Shown one piece after another: positions 1 through 9,715 of a DNA stretch of 64,000 bases (position 1 is its first letter; every line of letters begins with the position of its first letter). The stretch lies in contig CM022948.1 of NCBI GenBank assembly GCA_012931725.1, positions 92,028,215-92,092,214 of the forward strand, read 5' to 3'. Made by a program: the position numbers and the translations under genes. A model generated the notes under the pieces. The model did not search any database and had not been told where the DNA came from. It saw nothing but the letters and a program-made list of their open reading frames with translations. The DNA comes from Litsea cubeba (Eukaryota > Streptophyta > Magnoliopsida > Laurales > Lauraceae).

Positions 1-671
1 AACTTCGTCAATATTCAAAAAACCATCAATGCTCACAAAAATTAGCAATCCTATATAACGTTCTAACCTAGTATATATAATAACAAAAAGTCTACATGGA
101 CTAACTCATTACTCATATAATAATTCTAGCCCACTCCCACAAGATATGGGTGGGGTGGCATGTGGGGTGTTATCTTCTAGGGCAGTTAAGAACGCTTAAA
201 CCAGGAGAAGGGAGTGGAGATTGAATAGGATATGTGGATTTTCGAGGTGCTCTCAACCCAATGTATGGTCCATGGAATTAATGTGGCCTCTATCACAATA
301 GGACCATTTGGACAGATTGGCTCATCAGGACACTGAAGTGTCCTGGTTGCATTTGATTCAAGACATGTAAGCTAATCACTCTGCCTTCTCTTTTCTTCTC
401 CAATGAGGGATTTATTCTTAAAAAACCCTGCTTTCTGTTTTAATGGTGAAAAGTCATTAATGATTTGGCATTACGAAGAACTTGCATGACTTTAAAAATA
501 TTTATAACTAGAGCAGTCCCTTGACTCACAGTAGGCAAATAATTATCGAATAGACATAATATATATGTATCTTCTTATTTCCAATGGCTCAGTTAGTTAA
601 TCTATCTCTTTAATTATATCAGTACTAAAGTGGTTCGCTAGAAAGAGCCACTATCAGCAAATATTTAGTGG
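1..671. other. AT-rich noncoding stretch
   Basis: I see no gene and no clear repeat boundary here. A short stretch at about 86-110 resembles the filler found at about 58905-58930 and the edge of the hairpin near 26855, so it may be the worn end of a small transposon. Confidence 0.5.
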
Positions 672-1500
672 TTTAGGAAGGGATGTAAATGAGCCGAGCC
701 TAGCTTAGATGAGCTTGGGCTTGGCTTGAAAATTAAACACACCACCTTGAGCTCGAGCTAGACTTGGATTGAGTCAATGTTCCCTTGATAATACAAAATT
801 GAATTCGAATTCAAGCTTAAACTTGATTATAAATTAAACTTAATTTTGCAAGACTTCAGCTCGCGCGGCTTGACAAAGCATAGCAATGTTAAACTTGAGT
901 TAAGCACAACTCAAACATCATTGAATATCCTAGGCATCATTTATATGAGCATTATTGAAACACCACAATGGATGGATCAGAAATAACCTAAAACAATTTC
1001 ATTAGATCTAAATAAGTGGCCTTTTAGAACAACGATGTTGAATCTTAATAATATGGTCATTTAAACATATTTGTGTGCTTGGTAAATAATAGGCCCATCA
1101 ACATAGTTTGGTTGCAAGGATATCATCATATTTGATTATTATTATACAGCATAAAGTTATTTTTCAAAAATCTATGAAATAAAGTTAAGCTTTATTCATT
1201 AATTAATATTTGAAGCTTATGTAGTAGTAATGTGGTATAGTTCCTTAATTTGGTTTTTGAAAAAGTAAATTAATAATTATGTTATATTCATTATTTATAT
1301 ATATATATGGTATAGTATATACTTGAAACAGACACGCTCAATCAAATCAAACTCATTAAGAAGCCGAGAATGATTATAGGCCAAGATGAGCTGGGCCAAC
1401 CTTACAAGAGCTTTGGCATGTGAGACAAAAGGTCGAGCTCGAGTTTTAGTCTTGTGGACCTGAGCTGCGCTGGGTTGCAAGCTAACTTGGCCTTTTGACA
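672..1500. repeat. Degenerate repeat rich in GAGCTCGAGC-type words
   Basis: The stretch opens with AGGGATGTAAATGAG-like sequence (near 678) followed by repeated GAGCC/GAGCTCGAGCT words. The same word composition returns at 1330-1490. Plant non-autonomous hAT elements often start this way, and the MITE at 15261 begins with a near-identical motif. I could not find the matching right end or a target duplication, so the class and limits are tentative. The middle (about 960-1320) is plain AT-rich sequence. Confidence 0.3.
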
Positions 1501-1507
1501 TCCGTTG

Positions 1508-1705
1508 GTTTTTTTTTTTTTTTCCCAGCTAGGCCCCTTAAAGTGAGCGGAGTAAATCTCGGGTGAGGTGGGGGGCCCTCTGATGAGGGAAGTAGACTTA
1601 TTGTGAGCATCACAACCTCGGGTGAAGAAAGTTGTCTGCCCAGATTCGAACCCAGCACAAACAGGTAAGAACTGGAGCCTCTTACCACTAGAGTAAGAGG
1701 GTAAG
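1508..1705 (-). repeat. tRNA-derived SINE with oligo(A) tail
   Basis: Read on the minus strand, the sequence has a pol III A-box-like TAGTGGTAAGAGG (about 1678-1690) and, about 35 bp downstream, a B-box GGGTTCGAATC (1643-1653). It ends in an A tract, seen as the T run at 1509-1524. Order, spacing and tail fit a plant tRNA-derived SINE of about 190 bp. A target-site duplication is not convincing. It could alternatively be a tRNA-like fragment in a larger repeat, but the A tail argues for a SINE. Confidence 0.7.
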
Positions 1706-1865
1706 AGGCCGTTCTTATTAAACTACAGCTTGATGCAGTTGTTTTCAGTTTTCATGATCACAATGGTGGTGAATATGATTGATCTAAAGTAGATAATAGA
1801 GCATACTGGGTCTGGTGATGCTGATGAATAGGTTCACTTGAAGAAAATTAAAAATCTTAATTATT

Positions 1866-2083
1866 TAAAGGGGCAGGTTCTCCTAAGCTGCAGCTTAGGG
1901 TATCCTAAGTTGCAATATGTAAACCGCACATGTGTGAGCACATGTGTGACCCATTTTTACACTACTGCAGCTTAGGATACCCCTAAGCTGCAATGTGTAA
2001 ACCGCATATGTGTGACCCATTTTTACACTACTGCAACTTAGGATACCCCTAAGCTGCAGCTTAGGAGAGCCTGTCCTTTATTC
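1866..2083. repeat. Fold-back MITE with about 43-bp terminal inverted repeats
   Basis: The two ends are inverted copies: CAGGTTCTCCTAAGCTGCAG at 1874 against CAGGCTCTCCTAAGCTGCAG on the other strand ending at 2073. Similarity continues inward for about 43 bp and a few bases outward. The interior holds an imperfect direct repeat of about 65 bp, each copy containing GTAAACCGCA, CATGTGTGACCC and TTTTTACACTACTGCA. CTGCAG/AAGCTGCAGCTT palindromes recur through the element. No protein is encoded, and the superfamily cannot be assigned because the target duplication is unclear. Confidence 0.65.
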
Positions 2084-3782
2084 AATTTGAAAACTCAAAG
2101 GAAGAGAAGGGAAGTCTAATTAATCATATTAGCTTCTTTGATATATGTAATGTGATAGGCTAAGTTAACAGCAACAGTCATTTAAAAGGTTCTTAAGAAC
2201 TTAGAGACCTTAATGATATTATTGATAACTTTTAAAGAATGAATGCATTGCATAAAATCACCTTATCTTTAACCACTAACAAATTAAATCTTATCCCTAA
2301 CCAACCTAATATAATCAGTTGTTTCTAACAAACTCGATTGGTTGTTTCTTACAATTGCCTATTTAGTTTTATTTTTCCACAATAAGGTAAAATCAAAGAG
2401 ACTTCTTAAAAGCTTCCCTTCCAAATGCAACACAACTACACCAACACATTTAAAAGCATTAGAACTGCCGCATGGATTTCTTTTTTCGCGGTGCTGTGCT
2501 GCTGAAAAGTGATTCTTAATCCTCTCACATAAAAGACAATTTTTCTTGGAATTCAAGAAGATGTTTTTATTTTATTTTGTCTCAAAGCACAATGCTGAGA
2601 TAAAATTTAAGGCATGAAAAATTAGAGGCTTTTCCTTGCTATTTGAAAATATCCTCGAACTCCACAATGTATCATATCATTATACACTATACTTTTTGTA
2701 ATTTTTTCTCTTGGGTTTCTAAGAATATAAAAGCTGTGAGTGCAACATCGGCATGTGGATGTCTCGACCCCACCATCAAAGTGGTGGACCCGTAAAAATA
2801 CCAGGAATCCTAATCAAGGGCAAGAAAATTCCCTGGGAAGAAATCTTTATTTCTGTACACCTGATCATTCCGCTAACGTCTGTTGAACAAGTCATTGTTA
2901 GGCGTTGGATTCCTTTCTATGTAAGCCCAAAGACATTCCACTAACCTGAAATCCAGAGACAAATGAACTGATGGAAAATGAAAGCGTGATACTTGGGATT
3001 TATAGTCTCTTTTTCAAGCAAGAAAGGGAATGCACATCACAAAAAGGTTATGAAAAGGGAATGTATATGTTTCAAAAGAGCCTCTCCACCAATTATAATA
3101 TTATCAGTAGAGTAGAGATTTGCCAGAAGCCCTTTATTGCTGTTGCTAATCTCCACTCAGTTACAACGACCATTCAAGCTTCCATGTCATTTAATTAAAA
3201 TAGTGGCCAGGGAATATTGTACACCGTATGTTTTATGTATTTGCCAAGCCCATGACAGGCAACAGGTGTGGAATTCTAGGGGATGCAATTACTGACCTGA
3301 CCCGCTCACTCGACATATACCAATTTAGCCTGCAGGTAATTTTTGGGTACAACCCATTTTGTTTTCGGTTAGGTTTGAGTTGACCCGACCCATTGCCACT
3401 CCCAAAATATAAGGGTCATTGCCTCCCAAACTCTCGCATTCCCAATGTCCCTATGTTTCAAATCAAATAGATCCCGCATGTTATCTTTTGCTAATATAAT
3501 TTCATCTTGCGAAAAGAAGAAATCTCTAAAGTCACAAGTAGTAAGATTAACCAATGGCAATTGATAAGAATACAATGACTTATACTAGGAAACCTAATCA
3601 CACCCGTACATTAGTTTCTTAATTTTCTGATAAACATGGTATAAAAATAGTGTCTGCAATCAAATGTTATAATTTCTTCAATATGTATGTTAATCTAACA
3701 TATCCAAAACTTATACTCGATTTACATGTCTCATGCATGAAAAACAAAGGACGTACCACTTAAGTATTTGTCCTTTGATCTG
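2084..3782. other. Noncoding, no recognisable feature
   Basis: The stretch is AT-rich with only short chance reading frames (for example 2753-2944 and 2971-3198), none of which resembles a known protein. I see no repeat termini here. Confidence 0.5.
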
Positions 3783-3787
3783 GGATT

Positions 3788-4634
3788 TGTTGGAAAATTG
3801 GCTAAGAGAACCCACCTTTAGGCTATCTTTGGGCCAAACTAAAAGTGGGACCCACTTATAGTTTTAGGTGAGAATACATGGGAATGTAATCTACTCCATG
3901 AGTAGACTAATGACATGTATTGGGTTGCTCTAATCCATTAAGGAGTGAATGAGAAATTGCCTCCTAAACAATACTACTTGAACATGTTAAACATGGAAAG
4001 AAAGGGAAGTGGAAAACTTGCTTCCCACATTGCTTGAGAGCAATACATTTCTTTGGTATAAATATGTTTACCTTAGTGGTATAAGATGAGCCCCAAGGGG
4101 CATCCCACTTTTGTGGAGGAGGGAGGACGTTTTTGGATTTAAATGGGGTGTGTCCAAGAGGTGTGTGTCCTTTCATTTGTGAAAGGGTGTGTCCAAAGAA
4201 GAAGCATCTGTTCACTGAACAGTCACTGTTCTGAACAGATGCAACTGCTGCTGTTGCACAATTTCGAGTCTGCATAGTCAGTCAAGAGAGAGTCCTGCTG
4301 TTGCACTCTGGTTCAAATAGTCACACAGTTTTGCAGTGCTGCTACTGTGTGTTGATCATTGTATCCTGGGAGACAGAAGCCACTGAAGCCTGTTAGCACC
4401 ATTGCAGGGGCGAAATTTGTCTTAAGGACATAGTGTTAAACACTAGCCTTGATCTGCCTTCTACTGCGAATTTCTAAGTTTCGTAAAAGACAACAACGAA
4501 GTACTGTTATTCTGCCTTCAAACAGTAAGAGAATTTCAATTCGAAGATACTTTCTGTAACTCTATTTTACTGTTGCTATTGTGAGGATCTGTTTCCTAAA
4601 TACTAAATTACGTATCTGTGTACTCCGAACAACA
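3788..4634 (+). repeat. 5' LTR of the copia element (847 bp)
   Basis: It begins TGTTGGAAAAT and ends CCGAACAACA, so termini are TGTTG...CAACA. A TATA-like TATAAATATG lies at about 4058. Compared with the 3' LTR it lacks 173 bp and 72 bp; the smaller missing piece is bounded by ACT in the longer copy, which suggests deletion here rather than insertion there. Confidence 0.95.
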
Positions 4635-4944
4635 ATCTTAAGACAAATTCTTCTTGTCTCTAACAGAGTACACTCTGTTATCATATTTAATTCAGTATTT
4701 CTGGTTTCGGTTTATGTTAGTTTTACTGCTGGTTTCTACTTCTTCTTTGATGAAACTAGTACTGTAAAACTAAGTATCTCTTTTACATTAAGCAGACCTG
4801 TAGTCTGTTCTGAAAGTTTTTCATAAGTAACCACTTTGAGTTACTGTTTATAGTAAGCAGACCTGTAGTCTGTTCTGTCAGTTTTTTATAAGTAACCACT
4901 TCGAGTTACTGTTTACATTAATATTAATTCTGCAAAAATTCTTT
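4635..4944 (+). other. Copia leader with a 65-bp tandem duplication
   Basis: This is the untranslated leader between the 5' LTR and the gag start. Positions 4791-4855 are repeated at about 4856-4915. Each unit starts AGCAGACCTGTAGTCTGTTC and contains GTAACCACTT followed by GAGTTACTG, an imperfect inverted pair. The expected methionine-tRNA primer site is not recognisable at the LTR edge. Whether the duplication is typical of the family cannot be told from one copy. Confidence 0.7.
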
Positions 4945-7320
4945 GTGTTGGATACAGTTATGGGTATTGAGAAGAATACTCCAGTCACTACCCATGGCCC
5001 TGTTTTGGTGAACCATGGGGAGAAACCTGAGAAGTTCAATGGTACAGAGTTTAAGAGATGGCAACAGAAAATGTTATTTTATCTCACTACCCTGAACTTG
5101 GCTAGATTCCTCCATGAAGAAGCTCCTGCTTTAAAAGAAGATGAGACAGACAAGCAAGTAGTTGCTGCTGTAGATGCTTGGAAGCATGCTGACTTCCTCT
5201 GTCGAAACTATATACTCAATGGACTAGACAACACATTATATAATATGTATTGTTCATTGAAGACTGCTAAGGAATTATGGGATTCACTTGACAAAAAGTA
5301 CAAGACTGAAGATGCCGGAATGAAGAAGTTCGTTGTTGGTAGATTCCTTGACTACAAGATGAGTGATTCCAAGGCAGTAATCAATCAAGTTCAGGAACTT
5401 CAAGTCATTCTCCATGAAACTCATGCAGAAGGAATGTCTCTTAGTGAATCTTTCCAAGTGGCAGCAATCATTGAAAAATTGCCACCACTTTGGAAGGATT
5501 TTAAGAACTACCTTAAGCATAAACGAAAGGAGATGAGACTTGAAGACCTGATTGTCAGATTGAGGATAGAGGAAGACAATCGTGCATCTGAGAAAAAGGC
5601 AGGAAAAACCTTCACTGAAGCTAAGGCTAATGTGGTGGAACATGGGCAGAATCCCAAGAAGAGGAAGAACCCTTCCAATGGTCAAAGACAATGTCCCAAG
5701 GACAACAAGAAGTTCAAAGGGAATTGCTATGTGTGCGACAAACCAGGCCACCGTGCTAAGGACTGTCGTAAGCGCAAGGACCAAGGAAATACAAGTAAGA
5801 AACCAGCGCAGGCCAACATGACAGAAATGGACAATCTCTCCACTGATGTTTCAGACATCAATCTTTCTGCTATGGTCTCAGAAGTCAATCTGGTTGGCAA
5901 CACCAGAGAATGGTGGGTGGACACTGGGGCCACTCGACATGTCTGCTCCAATAAAGATATGTTCTCCACTTATAATGCTACAAACGGAGAACAACTCTTC
6001 ATGGGCAACTCTGCTTCTTCTAAGGTTGAAGGCCAGGGACAGGTGGTATTGAAAATGACTTCTGGAAAGGAACTCACCCTCAACAATGTGCTGCATGTAC
6101 CTGATATTCGTAAGAATTTGGTATCAGGCTCACTACTGAGTAAGAAGGGTTTCAAACTTGTGTTTGAGGCAGATAAGTTTGTACTCACTAAGTCTGGGAT
6201 GTACGTGGGCAAAGGGTACATGAGCGATGGGCTCTTTAAAATGAATGTAATGACCATTGTACCTAATAAGAAAAATTCTTCTGCTTATATGCTTGAGTCT
6301 TCTAATGTGTGGCATGGTAGATTAGGTCATGTTAACTATGATGCTTTGCGTAGATTAGTTAATATGGAATGTTTGCCTAAATGCAGTTTTGATTCAAATA
6401 TCAAATGTGAAACATGTGTAGAAGCTAAACTAACTAGAACTTCTTTTCATTCAATTGAACGAACTTCTGAACCTCTTCAGTTAATTCATTCTGATATATG
6501 TGACCTCAAGTTTGTTCAAACTAAAGGTGGTAAGAAATATTTTCTTACATTCATTGATGATTGCACAAGATACTGTTATGTTTACTTACTGAGAAGTAAA
6601 GATGAGGCCTTGGAAATGTTCAAACATTACAAGAATGAGGTTGAGAATCAACTTGAGAAGAAAATCAAGGTGATAAGAAGCGATAGAGGAGGTGAATACG
6701 AATCACCTTTTGGTGAATTTTGTTCACAGCATGGTATTATACACCAAACTACCGCTCCTTATTCACCTCAGCAAAATGGTGTTGCTGAAAGGAAAAACAG
6801 AACTTTAAAAGAAATGATGAATGCTATGTTAATAAGTTCTGGATTACCTCAAAATTTGTGGGGGGATGCTATACTCTCCGCAAATTATATTCTTAATCGA
6901 ATACCTCAAAAGAAAACCAATAAGACCCCTTACGAGTTGTGGAAAGGCAGAATGCCTACTTACAAATACTTGAAAGTGTGGGGGTGTTTGGCTAAAGTGG
7001 CGGTTCCTACACCTAAAAAGGTTAAAATAGGACCAAAGACAGTTGACTGTGTTTTCATTGGGTATGCTCATAATAGCAGTGCGTATCGGTTTCTAATTCA
7101 CAAATCTGAGATTCCTGATATGCATCCTAACACTATTATTGAGTCAAGGAATGCATCGTTCTTTGAACACGTATTTCCTAATAAACCCTCGCAGGAATCA
7201 AGTTCTCTTAAACGAACTCAAGATACTGCTAATAGCAGTGAACAAAACCAACAAGAGATTGATAACCTAGACGGAGTAAGAGGGCTAGAACATCAAAAAC
7301 ATTTGGTCCAGATTTTCTAA
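4945..7320 (+). CDS. Copia polyprotein, gag-protease-integrase part
   Basis: This 791-residue frame supplies the coat, protease and integrase of the retrotransposon. The N-terminal third resembles UBN2/gag_2 capsid proteins. A CCHC zinc knuckle uses C261, C264, H269 and C274. The aspartic protease motif DTGA is at 326-329, preceded by a WW pair. A GAG-pre-integrase HHCC finger follows from about 457, then an integrase core with D517, D580 and E615. The frame ends at 7320, just before the reverse transcriptase, where the following protein continues in another frame. A one-base indel near 7285-7295 is the simplest reason, so this copy probably cannot make an uninterrupted polyprotein. The first ATG (4945) is used; a second is at 4960. 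Confidence 0.93.
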   Translation: MLDTVMGIEKNTPVTTHGPVLVNHGEKPEKFNGTEFKRWQQKMLFYLTTLNLARFLHEEAPALKEDETDKQVVAAVDAWKHADFLCRNYILNGLDNTLYNMYCSLKTAKELWDSLDKKYKTEDAGMKKFVVGRFLDYKMSDSKAVINQVQELQVILHETHAEGMSLSESFQVAAIIEKLPPLWKDFKNYLKHKRKEMRLEDLIVRLRIEEDNRASEKKAGKTFTEAKANVVEHGQNPKKRKNPSNGQRQCPKDNKKFKGNCYVCDKPGHRAKDCRKRKDQGNTSKKPAQANMTEMDNLSTDVSDINLSAMVSEVNLVGNTREWWVDTGATRHVCSNKDMFSTYNATNGEQLFMGNSASSKVEGQGQVVLKMTSGKELTLNNVLHVPDIRKNLVSGSLLSKKGFKLVFEADKFVLTKSGMYVGKGYMSDGLFKMNVMTIVPNKKNSSAYMLESSNVWHGRLGHVNYDALRRLVNMECLPKCSFDSNIKCETCVEAKLTRTSFHSIERTSEPLQLIHSDICDLKFVQTKGGKKYFLTFIDDCTRYCYVYLLRSKDEALEMFKHYKNEVENQLEKKIKVIRSDRGGEYESPFGEFCSQHGIIHQTTAPYSPQQNGVAERKNRTLKEMMNAMLISSGLPQNLWGDAILSANYILNRIPQKKTNKTPYELWKGRMPTYKYLKVWGCLAKVAVPTPKKVKIGPKTVDCVFIGYAHNSSAYRFLIHKSEIPDMHPNTIIESRNASFFEHVFPNKPSQESSSLKRTQDTANSSEQNQQEIDNLDGVRGLEHQKHLVQIF

Positions 7321-7325
7321 CACTT

Positions 7326-7964
7326 TTGTTAGAAGATGAGCCTCAAAGCTTTAAAGCAGCGGTGTCCTGTCCCGAGGCACAATATTGGAAAGAGGCAATA
7401 AACAGTGAAATTGAATCCATTTTGCAAAATCATACGTGGGAACTAGTGGATCTTCCACAAGGTTGCAAAACTCTTGGGTGCAAGTGGATATTCAAGAGAA
7501 AGATGAAAGCAGATGGATCAATTGAAAAATACAAAGCCAGGCTTGTTGTTAAAGGGTACAGACAAAAAGAAGGCTTGGATTATTTCGACACTTATTCACC
7601 AGTTACGAGGATAACATCCATTCGAATGTTAATTGCAATTGCTGCAATACACAATTTCGAGATACATCAAATGGATGTAAAGAACGCTTTCTTAAATGGT
7701 GAATTAGATGAGGAAATATATATGGAACAACCCGAAGGGTTTAATGCTCCAGGACAAACCAAGAAAGTTTGTCGACTTGTAAAATCTCTATATGGATTAA
7801 AACAAGCACCTAAGCAATGGCATGAAAAATTTGACAGTTTGATGATGTCAAATGGGTTTAAGATCAATGAATGTGACAAGTGTGTATATGTCAAGAGCAC
7901 TAACAATGGCTGTGTCATTATTTGCTTATATGTTGATGATTTGCTAATTATGGGTAGTAATGAT
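7326..7964 (+). pseudogene. Copia reverse transcriptase, N-terminal part, cut by the hAT insertion
   Basis: The frame opens with an LLLEDEPQSF-type linker and carries the copia reverse transcriptase (RVT_2) signatures CKWIFKRK, KARLVVKGY, QMDVKNAFLNG, SLYGLKQAP and the catalytic YVDD box at about 7929-7940. It is out of frame with the upstream gag-integrase frame, and the hAT element enters after the target duplication ending at 7964. Beyond that point the apparent reading frame runs into hAT terminal sequence and is meaningless. The missing C-terminal half resumes after 12515. Confidence 0.92.
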
Positions 7965-8238
7965 CAGGGCCGGCTCAACAACATAGCAAAATAAGCAAAT
8001 GCTTAGGGCCCCGCAGCCCAAGGGGCCCCGATTGCCCGATATAGTTCACATTCTTAAATATCTCAAATCTCCAAAATTACCCCTCCCTCTTCACTCAAAA
8101 CCACTCCACCTTTCGAGGTATATTTGTAATTAAACCCCATCTCAGTGGCATTTGCTTTTGCCCTGTTTATTCCCTATAAAACGAATCCTCTTTGCCTAGG
8201 AAAACGAGAAGACCTGATCACCCTCTTTACAAATTACA

Positions 8239-8484
8239 ATGGCAGCAGCAGCGATTGGCGTTTCGGCTTCGAGCTATCATTGTTCCAAAATCCTAACTGG
8301 TTCAAACCCTAAATCCAATCAAAGTCGAAGAATCGCTAATCCATTTCTCAGATCTTCAAACGAGATGCTTTCCTCCTCTTCTTCTTCCAATCTCTACGGC
8401 GACAAGCTCCACATGAGAGCGGTTTTCGGAAAGGGAACGAAAACCACTTTTGGAAGCATGACTCCGGTCTTGGGCGGTTTCTGA
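8239..8484 (+). CDS. Small frame in the hAT element resembling a captured transit-peptide exon
   Basis: The 81-residue product starts MAAAAIGVSASSYHCSK and is rich in Ser, Ala, Asn and Arg with few acidic residues, a composition typical of chloroplast transit peptides. Upstream lies a TATAAAACG-like box (about 8176-8184) and an A/C-rich leader. About 60 bp after the stop there is a splice-donor-like CAGA|GTAAGT (near 8538-8547). The arrangement looks like the promoter, first exon and start of an intron of a nuclear gene for a plastid protein, carried inside a transposon. I do not recognise the donor gene. It could also be an ordinary untranslated first exon of the transposase with a chance frame. 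Confidence 0.4.
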   Translation: MAAAAIGVSASSYHCSKILTGSNPKSNQSRRIANPFLRSSNEMLSSSSSSNLYGDKLHMRAVFGKGTKTTFGSMTPVLGGF

Positions 8485-8559
8485 TTCTCAGAATTTGCAG
8501 ACGTGTTTGGATCCGGACGGCGGACGCTAGCAGACTGCAGAGTAAGTACTGTACTGCAT

Positions 8560-9715
8560 TAGTTAGGTCATTTTTGCAGTGAATTTGATTTGGACCATTT
8601 GGTTTGTGTGTTTTTCAGTTTTGGAGTGGATTTGGAGAATGATGGTTTGTGAATTGATCGAATTGATTTTTTTTTATTTTTTTTTTGGATTGGGTGTTTG
8701 ATTTGGATTGGATTGGTGATTTTGATGTTAAAAAGTTTTTAATTTGATAGAGATTGGATAAAGTCATAAAGATTGAATTTTTGTTAGAGATGAAGTTTGG
8801 AAGAATGCACTGATGTGAGTGGCTGTAGACTGTAGTCTTATCTGGATTTGTGAATTTGACTTTTTTCCCCCTGTTTTTGTAGTAGAATTCAGGGGCCAGG
8901 ATTTGGGAGATTTTTGAGTTTGCATGGAGTTCAGCCCGTAGCCCACTGCCCACTATAATTATTATTATCACTAATCACCCTTTTTTTTTTTTTTTGCTGA
9001 AAATCAATTATCACCTTCGGCCTTCGTGATTGAGCATCGAAAGAAAAAAAAATCCCTTCGGTTTTCCCCACCATTATTCTCCTTCCCAGTTCCCCAACAA
9101 GAATTCATAGCTCCATAAATGATAGCTTTATTAGCTTATAAAGGTTATTCTCCTTCTCCAACAGGCAACAACTCTATCATCTCTTTGCTTTTTTAGTTTT
9201 TCTCAACAACCCCTCATCGGCTCATCCTTTCTTTACTATTTGGTGTAGTTGTGTAGAATTCTTCCCCTCTATTTGCTATTCTTTGTTAGATAAAGCTACT
9301 AAAGTTTGTTACTTTGATAATATTATATATATTATTCAAGAAAGAAAAAAAAGGTTGGGATCATTTTTTTTTTTACTTTAATTGTTATATTCTAAATAAG
9401 TTTGATAAGTTCCTGACTTCCCATTAACCTTTACAGCTTTACTCACTAAGTGACTGAGTCACTGTTGATATGGTTAATGTGAATGCAGGTTGCATTGTCT
9501 ATGTTTATTGCTTGGGAGTGCTTCTGTTGAGGCGTTGAGCGCTTTTATTTGTTACTTTGTAGCAACAAGGTCAAAGGCACTTATACAAAGGTTCTATCAA
9601 CAGTATCAAGTAAGCTTCAACTTGACAACTCACGGTGATTTATTTTAATTTTACTTTTTAATATTTATGCTATGTGAAGACTTTATATATTGGTCATATT
9701 ATTTTATATTTCGAC
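8560..9715 (+). other. hAT internal noncoding segment upstream of the transposase
   Basis: The stretch is T-rich and AT-rich and fits intron plus leader sequence. Several acceptor-like TTTTTGTAG and GAATGCAG sites occur (about 8872-8882 and 9482-9489). I see no conserved protein segment. Confidence 0.5.

Noticed and set aside
584..610. tRNA-like GGCTCAGTTAGTTAATC
   Set aside because: No B box or cloverleaf follows.
5284..6315. Minus-strand and alternate-frame reading frames over copia gag-integrase
   Set aside because: They overlap a clearly recognised protein on the plus strand.
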